NCBI GenBank assembly: GCA_963576725.1
Contig: OY755247.1
Location: forward strand, 15,130,526-15,194,525
Direction of reading: 5' to 3'
DNA length: 64,000 bases
DNA from: Azorinus chamasolen
Taxonomy: Eukaryota > Mollusca > Bivalvia > Cardiida > Solecurtidae
The position numbers were made by a program, and so were the translations under genes. The notes beneath the pieces were generated by a model that did not search any database, was not told the DNA's origin, and was given only the letters and a program-made list of their open reading frames with translations. Every line of letters begins with the position of its first letter. Positions within the stretch are counted from its first letter, which is position 1. Positions 53,441-64,000 of this stretch are shown here, in pieces.

Positions 53441-53685
53441 CCCTTTACCCAATAGCCTGTTTCTAGTTTTGAAGACATATGACCACTTAAAGCAGGTTGA
53501 AAGTAAAGCAGAATGCGCCTTAAGGCGCATTCTGCTTTACTTTCAGCCTGCTTTAAGCTACCACCTACCAGGACATAGAAAATATTTATTATGCAATATG
53601 TTCATGACTTATGAATTTGAACTATTTTCTTCAGCGGAGGAATAAATCAAACACGCTAAAGCCGCTTCTATCAGGTAAAGGGTTA
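53437..53685. mobile_element. TTAA-flanked hairpin MITE, family K
   Basis: TTAACCCTTTACC and GGTAAAGGGTTAA are inverted. Central palindrome GCAGGTTGAAAGTAAAGCAG with GCGCCTTAAGGCGC tip, resembling the family B hairpin in a TTAA frame. Confidence 0.78.
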
Positions 53686-53958
53686 AGAAAGGCGTATTAT
53701 GGAGTAAAGGGTTAATATGAAGAAAGGGGTTAATATAATGTTTTTCCATGGTGACTCGGTCACTCTTTTGATGTATGTCAGCTACATATGACCCTTTACC
53801 TGATAGAGATTCTTTTTTATGCCTTTTTATGCCTAGATCAGATGGCTCCTATAGAATCAGGGTCTGCTCTGTAATAAAACTCTAACCCTACAGTTTCTGT
53901 CATGGTGAAAAATCCCTTGTTCTATATATAATTATCTGTATAAAATTTCAGCTAATTA

Positions 53959-54187
53959 TTAACCCATTCCCTCATATTGACGCCTTTTGGCGCCTCTGTA
54001 AAATCACCGTTTGAAACCATTGTGATAAATAGAGCATTTGCTCCTATGGGAGCAAATGCTCTATTTATCACAATGGTTTCAAAACTACACAATCCTAAAA
54101 GTTTCTTTTTCTCTAGTTAATGCTCCTTTTCAGTAGATTCATTCAAAGAGGGTGGGTCTAAAAATAGCTTATTAGGTAATGGGTTAA
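53959..54187. mobile_element. Family A MITE
   Basis: TTAA at both ends, full palindrome centred on CTCCTATGGGAG. Confidence 0.88.
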
Positions 54188-54412
54188 TACATTCATTATA
54201 ACATTAACAATTATTCTTCAGGTAAAGGATAAATATCTTTCCAACCCCTCTATTAACCCTTTACTGCATAAATGCATCTTTTTAACGAGAGTCGACCCAG
54301 ATCACACGGCTTCTGTATAAGCCATCTGATCAGAGTCTGCTCTGTTTGGTCATGGAGTTATAAATATAGATATGAGTTCACCGTTTCTTTCATAGCCAAA
54401 ATTTCCCGTGCC

Positions 54413-54652
54413 TTAACCCTTTCCCTCATATAAACGCATTTTCACGCATCTGCAAACAGAGTAGATGCAGATCAGACAGCTGCTTTTGATCAGGGTCTGC
54501 TCTGTTTGCAAATAGAATTTGATAGATCTGTTTCTTTACTTGCTACAATGGCTACAGTATACCACCTTCCAAATTTCATTATAACTATTTTGTCCATGAA
54601 TATTCAGTAGCTATTGAAATTTGGAATAAATATAGAACAGGAAAAGGGATAA
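54413..54652. mobile_element. Family C MITE
   Basis: TTAACCCTTTCCCTCATATA to GGAAAAGGGATAA. Confidence 0.8.
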
Positions 54653-54843
54653 CAAAAGATAGTCTAAATTTGATATTCGTAATATCATTTCTTTCATGCA
54701 TATTCATGGAGGAAAGGGTTAATGATTTTTGCAGTGTCTTCAACATAAATTTTGTCTTCCATAATTTTGATTTTATGAGTGAAATAATGGTTATTTCATG
54801 TGATTTTATAATGAGTTTGAACAGCAGATGGTGTTGATATATA

Positions 54844-55061
54844 GTAACCCCTACAACGCTGAATTTTCAAAATGAATGGACTATTCCAAAATTCAAACAG
54901 GACAGGCTTGTGTTAAATATTATGGGATTTTTCTAAAGAAAAGTGTAACATAACAAACAGTGCAGACCCTGATGAGAGGGCTCCTTGAGGAGCCCTCTCA
55001 TCTGGGTCTACACTGTTTGCAAAGAACACGAGTTACTCGGGTCCCGCACTGAAAGGGTTAA
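54844..55061. mobile_element. Family G MITE
   Basis: CAACGCTGAATTTTC to GCACTGAAAGGGTTAA; full hairpin GAGAGGGCTCCTTGAGGAGC. Confidence 0.78.
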
Positions 55062-55297
55062 ACAACAAACTCCTTTGTTGCTGCCTCAGATCCAAACTAA
55101 TTGTATATGCAAACTGATAATTAATCTGTAATTGATCCAACAGCATGGTACACAAGTTGCTATTGTCACTCTGTTTTTTGTCAATATTGATGCTCATGTA
55201 ACACATTTCTTCCTATTCCTATCAGAAATACATAGAGTTTGAAGCCCAGTATGAAACCAAGGAAGATTTGTCGTATCTCATATGGATTGAAAATGTT

Positions 55298-55545
55298 TAA
55301 CCTTTTACTCCACAAATATGCCTAACCTTTCTACGCCTTTGAAAACAGAGCAGACCCAGATCAGGCAGCTCCTATAGGAGCCATCTGATCAGGGTCTGCT
55401 CAGTTTGCTTATGACATAAAGATATGATTCTACAGTTTCTGCCAAATATCCCTGTGTCCATGACTGTGCTATTATAATAATTAATCTAATTAATATTCAT
55501 GATATAATTATTTCTTACATGAATATTTATGGAGTAAAGCGTTAT
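55298..55545. mobile_element. Family C MITE
   Basis: TTTAACCTTTTACTCC start; hairpin CAGCTCCTATAGGAGCCATC. Confidence 0.78.
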
Positions 55546-55767
55546 ATTGGTCATTAAGAATTCCAATAATGCTATTTAAGGGCTCAAAGGCCTGTTGAGT
55601 GTTGAGTCACCGAGTGGTAAAAGTAGCTTCTGTTGGGGACACGTTCTGACATTTAATCAATAGGGACCCCTGGGAGTAACTCTTTACATGCGAAGTTTTT
55701 ATCGTCTGCTAAAAATTGTCGTCTGCTACAATTTTCAAATAAACATTCTTTTCAAACAGAAATCAGA

Positions 55768-55842
55768 GTATCAAACTGGTTGGATCCCGTTGAGATGTCA
55801 AATTACTTGGCATCTCATCAGGGTCCAAACTATTTGCATTCA
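55768..55842. repeat. Family J hairpin repeat
   Basis: CTGGTTGGATCCCGTTGAGA with inverted TCTCATCAGGGTCCAAAC. Confidence 0.7.
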
Positions 55843-56032
55843 CAGCTGGCCTGCTAAAAGTTCAAGAGGAGCTAGTTACTTGTTCTTGCATTATTCATGA
55901 TAGTAAATCCATTAGGAAAGGATGTCCTTATTCATGGATGTTGCCATTATATACACTTAGGGACCCAGAACTCCGGATAAAGGGAGTTGTTTTGATGCAA
56001 AAATCTTAATTCTCCATGTGAACCATTATGAG

Positions 56033-56242
56033 TTATTCCATTCCCTCATAGGCTATTTATAGATCCAACCTCTTTGACTAAATCTACTGACAAGGGGTAC
56101 ATTTTAGAATTTTGTTATTTGAAACAATTGTGATAAATAGAGCATTTGCTCCTATAGGAGCAAATGCTCTATTTATCACAATGGTTTCAACAGGTGACTT
56201 TTGCAGAGGTGACAAAAGGCATCAATATGAGGGAATGGGATA
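56033..56242. mobile_element. Family A MITE
   Basis: Full palindrome; both TTAA ends mutated. Confidence 0.8.
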
Positions 56243-56972
56243 GTTACATATAATGGAATGGGTTAAGGCTACTCATTAGGAATGTTTCTGCTTTGAGATG
56301 ATTCTAATGAGTACTGGTAGTCACGGCTACAGCTTACGTGGAGAATTGTCAAGAAAGTATTGTTGCAGAATGTTTAGTCAACCAGATTGACACAGGAATT
56401 TTTAGCCATGCCAGAAACAGCTCTACAATCATATCTATATCATGTCATAAGCAAACAGAGCAGACCCTGATCAGACTGCTCCTGTAAGTCAGACGGCTCC
56501 TACAGGAGCAGTCTGATCTGGGTCTACTCTGCTTGCAAAGGCGTAGAAAAGCGTATTTATGGAGCAAAGGGTTAAGAGGTGTTTCTATGAGGTAAAAGAT
56601 TAAGGCGAGTGTTTGAGTTAATTGTACATAATGGACAGTGTTGTACTCTTAACTAACCCAGACCAATAAATCAATGATATGACTGCCCTAACATGCCTTT
56701 TCTTACACTTAGGGCTGAGCAGGTTACATGGCCGGGTCAGGTTAGTCTACAATCAATAGCTCTGGTTTGTACCAATAAGGGAAAGCTTGAGTCAGGGTGC
56801 CGTTTTACTGCTGAAGTTCTTAGAAGCTTCAAAATGTTACTGTAGGCTGGATATATGCCACTCCAATATATAATACAATAGCAGGATGCTGGATATGGTC
56901 TAAAGATATAACAAAAGATTTAGTAAGCGCTCAGAAAGATCACAAGACAACTGTTCTGGCATTTGCTTTTAT

Positions 56973-57168
56973 TTAACCCTTTCTTCCATAAATACGCCTT
57001 TCTACGACTCTGTAATAATCACTTCTTGAAACCATTGTGTTAAATAGAGCATTTGCTTCAAACTACAAAATTCTAAAAAAAATTCCTTTCCTCTAGTTAT
57101 TGCTCCTTTTCGGTACATTTATTTAAAGTGGTTGGATGTAAAAAATAGCCTATGGAGGAAAGTGTTAA
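56973..57168. mobile_element. Family A MITE with deleted hairpin arm
   Basis: TTAA at both ends; right arm lost after GAGCATTTGC. Confidence 0.8.
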
Positions 57169-57417
57169 TGACATTATGAATATTTATAAGCAGACTGTTT
57201 TGTTATGGCATATGTACATGTACACTGGATGTTTTGGTATTGGTAGAAACTATAGAGTCAGGTCTATAACTTCATAAGCAAACAGCAGACTCTGATCAGA
57301 CAGCTCCTACAGGAGTTGTCTGATCTTGGTCTACCCTGTTGCAATGGCACGAAAAAGCATTTGGAACATGGAAAAGGGTTAAAACGTTAAGCATGCTTAC
57401 GGCAAACAGAGCAACAG

Positions 57418-57675
57418 CAGGGTTACAGATAAGGGGAGTATTGGGGTATTTACCCAATTAAAATTGTGGAAAAAGCAATTGTTTTTCAAAACAATGAGTA
57501 ACACAAAGCAAATAAATATAGCAAAAAGCAAAAAAAAATTAGAATACCTGATGAGAATATGAATAATACCCAATTACGAAAATTGCCAATACCCAATAAA
57601 AATTGCAAAAACCCAATTCTGTAAAATATCAAGGAGTAAATACCCAATTGCATTAAAACCTTATCTGTAACCCTG
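57418..57675. mobile_element. Family I MITE copy 2
   Basis: It has the same 17-bp ends as copy 1, plus about 80 bp of internal ACCCAATT-rich sequence. Flanks CAACAG on both sides, absent as a duplicate in other family D copies (GAGCAACAGATAAAG), support a 6-7 bp target duplication. Confidence 0.75.
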
Positions 57676-57764
57676 CAACAGATAAATGTGCATACTCAGT
57701 TACTAAATTGTCATTGCTGCATCAAACCCTATGTTGTGACCACTCTTTAGAAACGTCTGTTTAA

Positions 57765-57972
57765 TTAACCCATTCCTGTATAGGCTATTTTTAGATCCAA
57801 CCTCTTTGAACAAATCTACCGAAAAGTAGCATTTACTACTGAAAAGGAAAATTGTAGAATTGTGTAGAGTTGAAACCATTGTGATAAATAGAGCAAATGC
57901 TCTATTTATCACAATGGTTTCACAAAGTGACTTTTACAGAAGTGTCAAAAGGCGTCCATATGCGGGAATGGA
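57765..57972. mobile_element. Family A MITE inserted in a family D hairpin
   Basis: It starts TTAACCCATTCC in the centre of the CACTCTTTAGAA...TTCTAAAGAGTG palindrome; right TTAA missing. Confidence 0.82.
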
Positions 57973-58023
57973 TTCTAAAGAGTGGTTGCAACATGGCTTT
58001 GGTGGAGAAATACAGAAGTTATT

Positions 58024-58077
58024 ATTATGTCTCCCCCCATATTTATATGGGGGAGACATGTTGTTTTCGTGAGAGTT

Positions 58078-58111
<34 letters not shown>

Positions 58112-59426
58112 CCGTCTGTCTGTCTGTCCGTCACACTTTTTGTCCGGACGATAACTTCAATATGCCTGATGTCCATAACTCTGGCTTCACTAATATAGGA
58201 GTTAGTGCCCCTTGTAAAAAAAAATAGCACTTTTTTGTCCGGACGATAACTCCTATATGGCTCTTGCCATTGGAATGAAACTTCATATATGGAAAGATCA
58301 CGAGGAGAGGAAGTGTCATACACAAGGTCCATAACTCTGGCTTCTCTAATAATGGAGTTATTGCCCTTGCAAAAAAATTTCACAATTTTTTGTCCGGACG
58401 ATAACTCCTATATGGCTCATGTCATTGGATTGAAACTTCATATATGGAAAGATCATGACAAGAGGAAGTGTCATACACAAGGTCCATAACTCTGGCTTCA
58501 CTAATAATGGATTTATTGCCCTTGTAATTTTTTTTTGACAATTTTTTGTCCGGACGATAACTCCTCATGCCATTGGAATGAAACGTCATACATGGAAAGA
58601 TCATGATAAGAGAAAGTGTCATGCTCAAGGTCCGTAACTCTTGTTTCACTAATATTGGAGTTATTGCCCTTTGTAAAAAAATCACAATTTTTTTGGTCAG
58701 GATGATAACTCCTATATGGCTCATGCCATTGGAAGTAAACTTCATACATGGAAATATCATGATAAGAGAAAGTGTCATGCTTAAGGTCCGTAACTCTTGT
58801 TTCACTAATATTTGAGTTATTGCCCTTTGTAAAAAAATCACAATTTTTTGTCCGGATGATAACTCCTATATGGCACATGCCATTAGAGTGAAACTTCATA
58901 CATGGAAAGATCATGATAAGAGAAAGTGTCATGCATAAGGTCCTTAACTCTGGCTTCAATAAATTGAGAGTTATTGCCCCTTGTACATTTAACGCTTTCT
59001 TGTCCGGATGATAACTCCTACCTGGCTCTTGCCATTGTATTGAAGCTTCATACATGGAAAGAGCATAATGAGAGAAAGTGTCATGAACAAGGGCCATAAC
59101 TCTGGCTTCAATACTTTTGGAGTTATTGCCCTTTGTTACATTTATAGTCCGATCAATAACTCCTGTTTGACTGATGCTATTGGAATGACATTTCATTTAT
59201 GGAAAGAGCATGATGAAAGTAAGTGTCAGGCACAAGGGCCATAACTCTGGTGTCAATATATTTGGAGTTATTAGCTGTTATCATTTTCTTCTTGAAAAAT
59301 GTGGTGTGGAAAGCGCATAATGAGGGGAAGTATCAATCATCAAGTCCATAACATTTTTAGTGATTTTCCTTTACATATTGTTTTTATTAGAGGGGAGACA
59401 TCCGTTTTTGTGACAAAAACCTCTAG
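58024..59426 (-). mobile_element. Pearl-like/Helentron composite P2 (inverse copy)
   Basis: Same family as the element at 23505-24960, in opposite orientation: terminal palindrome at 58026-58062, TGTC/CGTC microsatellite at 58078-58134, about seven ~155-bp units, and end sequence GACAAAAACCTCTAG. It sits inside a family D MITE (57407-59465). Long frames of 60-227 codons here are repeat translations. Confidence 0.75.
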
Positions 59427-59541
59427 TTGAAACTATTTTAATTTACGCATCTAATCTGGACCTGGCAAATCAGTGATTACAGTTACATGTGGTTTAGATC
59501 CTGATGAGAGCTAAGACACTTGGACTGTCACCAATTGGACC

Positions 59542-59756
59542 ATTTAATGCTTTACCTCATAGGCTATTTTTAGATCCAACCTCTTTGAATCAATCTACCG
59601 AAAAGGAGCATTACTGGAGAAAAAGATTTTTTTTAGAATTTTGTACATGTAGTTTGAAACTATTGTGATACCTATAGGAGCAAATGCTCTATTTTATCAC
59701 AATGGTTTCAACATGTAATTTTTGCAAAGGCGTCAATATGAGGGAATGGGTTGATG
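59542..59756. mobile_element. Family A MITE, decayed
   Basis: Full order of blocks, TTAA ends mutated, left hairpin arm shortened. Confidence 0.75.
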
Positions 59757-59977
59757 CTTTTCCTTTAACACTTTTGCTTTACAGAGTATACCCAGAGCAG
59801 ATGTCTTCTCAGGGTCTTCTCTGTTTGCTCATGGGATAGTATATATATCTGATTCTGCAGTTTCTGTCATGGCCAACTTTTCCAGTGTTAATATGCCATT
59901 ATAAAAATTAATCTACATGTAATTAATATTCGTGATGTCATCATTTCTTTCTTGAATATTCATTGAGTAAAGGGTTA
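59750..59977. mobile_element. Family C MITE with deleted hairpin tip
   Basis: CAGAGCAGATGTCTTCTCAG centre; ends GAGTAAAGGGTTAA. Confidence 0.72.
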
Positions 59978-60349
59978 AGCCTATTGTGGAGCCATCTCAT
60001 AGACATTTATTTAGCTTTATCGCTCGTTTAGCATGACTAACCCTTTACTCCATAAATATGTCTACGCCTCTGTAATAGTCATACCTTGAAACCAGATACT
60101 AGTAAATAGAGCATTTGCTCCTATTGGTTTCAATCAGGTTTCAAACTATTCTAAAAAAAAATCCTTTTCTCTAGTTAATGCTCCTTTTCAGTAGATTTAT
60201 TCAAAGTGGTTGTAAACAGAGTCGACCCAGATCAGATGGCTCCTGTCGGAGGCATTTACAACAAATCCGTGATCATTCCATCAAGGAGTACTTGACAGAA
60301 TAACTTGGCATTTTGTCTGGATCCAAACTGCGTGTGTAGTTCCAAGAAC

Positions 60350-60558
60350 TACGGTAAAACCTCTCTATAACGGCCACTAAATTACATCAAGTATTTTGTG
60401 TAAAAGGCAGGTGGCTGCTTAAAGCAAGGTGAAAGTGAAACAGAACGCTCCTATAGGAGCATTCTGTTTTACTTTCACCTTTCTTTAAGCAGCCACCTGC
60501 CCTAATATTCCAACTAATTAACACAATTGCGTGGCCGTTATAGAGAGGTTTTATTGTA
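60350..60558. mobile_element. Family B MITE
   Basis: CGGTAAAACCTCTCTATAAC start with one end mismatch; full palindrome. Confidence 0.88.
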
Positions 60559-60559
60559 A

Positions 60560-61057
60560 TGACCAGTCTGCAAAGAGTTGATATAGGAGAGGAGTTTTCT
60601 TTCAATGCATTCCCTACCTGAAGACCACATTATTCTGTCATAACAGAAACCATTTAATTATTGCAAGATCAATTTCAATCAATTCTCTGAATTTGATATG
60701 ATATTTCATACAATTATAGCAATTATGATCAGCAAGCAAAATGTTGAAAAGGACTACTGTTTGCCCAATAAATGCTAGTGCATCGACATTTTGATTCCTT
60801 TATTTAAATACTGGAGAAAAGTGGGCAGCGTTATGCAATGTGTGTGTGGATCAATACCTCTAGAATACAGACCATTGATTTTCATGGCTGAGCCTGTCTC
60901 AGTACACACAACAAATAAACTGATAAAATGCTAGATTTTCAAGCGATTCATGAGGATACTTTTTCATTCTGTTACTTGCTTACAGATGATAATCATGATA
61001 CTAGACAGAGGCCTCGATAAGATGTGTAAATTAAAACATTTTTAAGAATTGCTTTTT
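60560..61057. other. Unique stretch, nothing recognised
   Basis: AT-rich sequence without ORFs or repeats of the local families. Confidence 0.5.
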
Positions 61058-61500
61058 ATACCAGGCCTGGCTGCAAAGAAAGTTTGAGGCGGTATATCAG
61101 AATCATCCTGGTGACTGGTCGGGTGGTCAGTGGGTCTGTCCGTCAGCATTTAAAACATGGCTAGGTTGTGTCGCAAACTCCTCCTTCAGTTTGAAAGTTA
61201 CTGAATTTACCTTAAATAGTAGATGTGCATTGCAAGAAACAATTTTCATGTGTTTATCACCAGGCATTGCAGAATTATCTCACCTTGAACTTCGAATTTT
61301 TTGTCATTTTGGCATGAAACAGTGGTAAAAAATAAATGTTGGTGTCGTGAACTCTTCAATTTGAAAGTTATTGAATTGATACTTGCCATACATAATAACC
61401 ATGATTAGTAGATGTGCAAGATGTTTGTTAAGCAGGTAATGCAAAATTATCTCCCCATGAACTTAGAATATTGACTTGACATTTAGGCCTGTAACTTGGG
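61058..61500 (+). mobile_element. Helentron-like fragment S4 with two ~190-bp units
   Basis: Two degenerate units share TTTGAAAGTTA, AGTAGATGTGCA and CAAAATTATCTC/CAGAATTATCTC blocks. They are preceded by a GGTCGG/GTCCGTC run. No hairpin end is certain. Confidence 0.35.
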
Positions 61501-61577
61501 CATTGTCCAACCTATAAATTATAAATCAAAAGTAGGGGGATTCTCTCTCTGCCACTCCCACCCCCATCCTCCAGAAA

Positions 61578-61599
61578 AATGGGGGGGGGGGGGGGGGAT
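61578..61599 (+). repeat. Poly-G tract
   Basis: A run of about 20 G after a CCCCCATCC stretch. Confidence 0.8.
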
Positions 61600-62130
61600 T
61601 TTAAGAAGTAAGGTGGATTCTTAACTTACCAGATATAATTTACGATTTATATGTCAAATATTAGCTTGCTGAAGACCAGGGCTTTAGAAATGTTAAAGTC
61701 CAGAGTCAATGTTTTTGCCCGTTACATCAACAGTCGCCTCGAAAACTGATGACATGTCAAATTTTTTAGAGTTAGAAATGGAAGAAAATATTTTATGATG
61801 TTTTTATAGTTACTCAATCTTAAGTGTCCTTAGTTCATTAGTTCTATTAATAAATGCAAGAAATTAGATCTACATAACTTAAATCAATAAGTGAACAGAG
61901 CAGACTGATCGAACGGCTCCTACAGGAGCCATCTAATCTGGGTCTACTCTATTTACAAAGGCGTTCAAAGGCATATCTATTGAGTGAAGGGTTAACAATA
62001 TGAAAGCTTAAATTTGTCTGATGATTTGACAGACAGTGCAGACCCTGATCAGAGGGCTTCTCTACGAGCTCCTGATCTGGTTCTACATTGTTTACAAATG
62101 CCAGTACACTCATTTCCCACATCCAAAGGG

Positions 62131-62392
62131 TTAACCCTTTACCTTTTGCATATTCATGCAAGAAACAATGCCATCATGAATATTGATTATATTATTTTTT
62201 GATAATGACATAATTATGAACACAGGACATTTTGATTCAGGCAGAAACTGCATGTAGAAGCAGATCTATATTATACGATCATAAAGCAAACAGAACAGAC
62301 CCTGATCAGATGGCTCCTATAGGAGCTGTCTGATCTGGGTCTAATCTGTTTGCAAACACTTGAAAAGCGTTTATATGAAGGAAAAGGGTTGA
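62131..62392. mobile_element. Family C MITE
   Basis: TTAACCCTTTACC to GGAAAAGGGTTGA; hairpin TGGCTCCTATAGGAGCTGTC. Confidence 0.82.
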
Positions 62393-63197
62393 TGGAACAT
62401 CAGCGTAAATCTTTATTGTGCTAATAAGGTGTCAGACCTGTCCATTTCACCAGAGCAGCTCTTAAATTCAGTAAGCATTTTACTAGATTATTTCCAAATC
62501 TCTTTCAGTGTTGTTAGATGTAACAGTTTTGATTCTGATTTGCTGGCTCGTCTTGAAATTAGGATCCACATTGTTTGCAAAAGTTTACAAAAGTTTACAG
62601 ACCTGTACATGTAGCAATATAACTGAAAGTTAAATGGATTGATATTCTCTGTTTAGATGCCATCGAAGATAGATAACTTGATAAACTCTTTGTACGCTAG
62701 TGGCGAATTCGCGATATAACCTTTACAAACAATTGGAATCCAGATGAGACGCGAAGTAACCTGGCTTCTCATCAGGATCCAAACTCTTGGCACAAAGATT
62801 ACATTTTGGGGGAAAAAACCTGAAAACTTTATTTTCAGGATTGCAGCAAATGCCAGTATTCGCAGACAACAGTTGTACTTAGCATGCATAGTGTGTTGGG
62901 TTGGTATTTGTTTTATGTGTATTGATTTCTAGAGACAGAGAGAACTTAGTTCAAGTCTGAGAGTTTTACAACAATTTGGAAATTTTACAGTAAAATGACG
63001 CAATGAGCATCGACTAGCTTTAAGGCTTTTTTTGTTGTTTTATAAATGGGAGTAGTGACGCCAAGTTGATCTTTATCAAAGTTTCCTTGGGATAACTGAT
63101 AGTTTTGTCTGCCAAAAAGAGTCATCAGCTGCATACCGTAAAATCCACAGTGGTAATTCGCATGTTATTTATGTGGTGCTAAAATATTTGATCAACA
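62393..63197. other. Mostly unique stretch with one family J hairpin
   Basis: Apart from the family J hairpin at 62722-62790, neither coding nor repeat signals are visible. Confidence 0.45.
62722..62790. repeat. Family J hairpin repeat
   Basis: CAATTGGAATCCAGATGAGA with inverted TCTCATCAGGATCCAAAC. Confidence 0.7.
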
Positions 63198-63289
63198 AGT
63201 TGTTAAAAACGGTAAACATTATGGACCATTTTGTGCTTACCAATGCAAATATTGAATCCTTCACTGAGTGAAGATTGACTGAACAATTA

Positions 63290-63529
63290 TTAACCATGAA
63301 TATTCATATAAGAAATAATGATATCATGAATATTAATTAGATTAATATTTATAATAGGACATGAACAACAGTATTTTTGGCCATGGCAGAAACTGTAGAA
63401 TCATATCTATATTATATCATAAGCAAAACAGAGCAAACCCTGATCAGATGGCCCCAACAGGAGCCAACTGATCTGGGTCTACTCTGTTTGCAAAGGGGTA
63501 AAAAGGCATTTATGGAGTAAAGGGTTAAT
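63290..63529. mobile_element. Family C MITE
   Basis: TTAACCATGAATATTCATAT to GTAAAGGGTTAA; the 5' part matches 42012-42075 together with its flank. Confidence 0.8.
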
Positions 63530-63778
63530 TAGCTGAATGTTTTTAATTATTTATAAACCTTTGACTATGGCACAAATTATAGAACCAGATCTAGTATCTA
63601 CAAATGTATATAATTTCATGAGCAGATTCTGATCCTACTCTGCAAAGTTCTTGACCCTTTTCCTTGTGCACACACTTTTTCATGCCTTTGCAAATATAGA
63701 AGACCCACATCAGATGGCTCCTGTCGGGTTAATAAACATACATGTAGGTTATGGTGTCATCCTTTATTCTTGTCTTGC

Positions 63779-63968
63779 AGAGGTCCATATAAGGTTTAGA
63801 AATTAAATCATTTTCAGGAATAACTTCTTTATTTCTCCACCAAACCCTATATTGTGACCACTCTTTAGAATCGTCTCTTCAAGATGATTCTAAAGAGTGG
63901 TTACAGTATAGGGTTTGGTGCAGAAATGGTGATTTTAGAATTTGGCCTTTATCTGTAGCTCTGTGTCT
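63779..63968. mobile_element. Family D MITE
   Basis: GCAGAGGTCCATATAAGGTT to TTTATCTGTAGCTCTGTG; complete hairpin. Confidence 0.82.
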
Positions 63969-64000
63969 TCTATACACATACCTATAGACCATGACTAATA

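Larger units (their letters stand above)
57407..59465. mobile_element. Family D MITE split by three insertions
   Basis: CAGAGCAACAG at 57407 and CTAATCTGGACCTGG at 59451 are its ends. Family I (57418), family A (57765) and pearl-like P2 (58024) lie within it. Confidence 0.75.

Noticed and set aside
57934..59196. 227-, 149- and 139-codon minus-strand frames
   Set aside because: Same tandem repeat core in inverse orientation; the protein repeats follow the DNA repeat period and lack a start or promoter context.
203..63968. Regularly recurring palindromes as a CRISPR-like array or bacterial terminators
   Set aside because: The hairpins are dispersed, flanked by TTAA or TA duplications and nested; the host gene has spliceosomal introns, so the DNA is eukaryotic.
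1..64000. tRNA or rRNA genes
   Set aside because: No convincing tRNA cloverleaf with A and B boxes or rRNA-like stretch was recognised by eye; a tRNAscan run would be needed to exclude diverged copies.

Overview
This is a eukaryotic, AT-rich window with one large spliced gene and an exceptional density of short hairpin-forming transposable elements. The best guess is a bivalve mollusc. The grounds are composite repeats with a ~155-bp tandem core, a TCTG/ACGG microsatellite and a terminal hairpin, as in the bivalve 'pearl'/Helentron-like elements, together with many TTAA- and TA-flanked MITEs. The species call is inference.

The only convincing gene lies on the minus strand, with coding exons between 34743 and 12758. 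Nine coding exons were assembled by hand. Every junction has GT/AG borders and every reading phase matches, giving one ORF of 2112 codons plus stop. The predicted protein has a CG-1-like N-terminal domain (exons 2-3), an acidic/proline-rich linker, a SWIRM domain of the MYSM1 type (exons 8-9), five AT-hooks, 25 C2H2-type zinc fingers in clusters of 18 and 7, and an acidic/Gln-rich C-terminal tail. It should be a nuclear, DNA-binding chromatin protein. I do not recognise this domain combination in a named family. A CpG-richer, repeat-poor stretch around 36.0-37.3 kb is the likely promoter and 5'UTR exon.

Almost everything else is mobile-element DNA. Families used below (names are mine): A (TTAA-flanked hairpin with a GGAGCAAATGCTC core), C (TTAA-flanked, GCAAACAGAGCAGACCCTGA), E, G and K (other TTAACCC families), B (TA-flanked CAGTAAAACCTCTC, Tc1/mariner-like), D (CAGAG ends, CACTCTTTAGAATCGTCTC hairpin), F (TTATAAAGCTTTTTAGTTGA hairpin), I (CAGGGTTACAGATAAGG), J (GGATCCTGATGAGA hairpin), H, P and S (Helentron-like composites with tandem cores). 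Many are nested. A sits in B and B sits in A; two triple nests (11131-11947, 52090-52640) and one D element carrying three insertions (57407-59465) give a relative chronology and filled/empty-site evidence for the TTAA and TA target duplications.

Region by region: 0-12 kb holds Helentron-like elements, MITEs, an LRR-receptor exon remnant (4750-5035) and a frame-broken coding remnant (2840-3292). 12.7-34.8 kb is the zinc-finger gene with MITE-filled introns and a 36-bp minisatellite. 34.8-37.5 kb is the 5' region. 37.5-64 kb is intergenic MITE territory with a 1.1-kb inverted-repeat element at 42.2-43.3 kb and a second pearl-like element at 58.0-59.4 kb. Four coding exons (2-5) have a MITE edge within 10-28 bp of the splice acceptor, so MITE ends may supply splicing signals.
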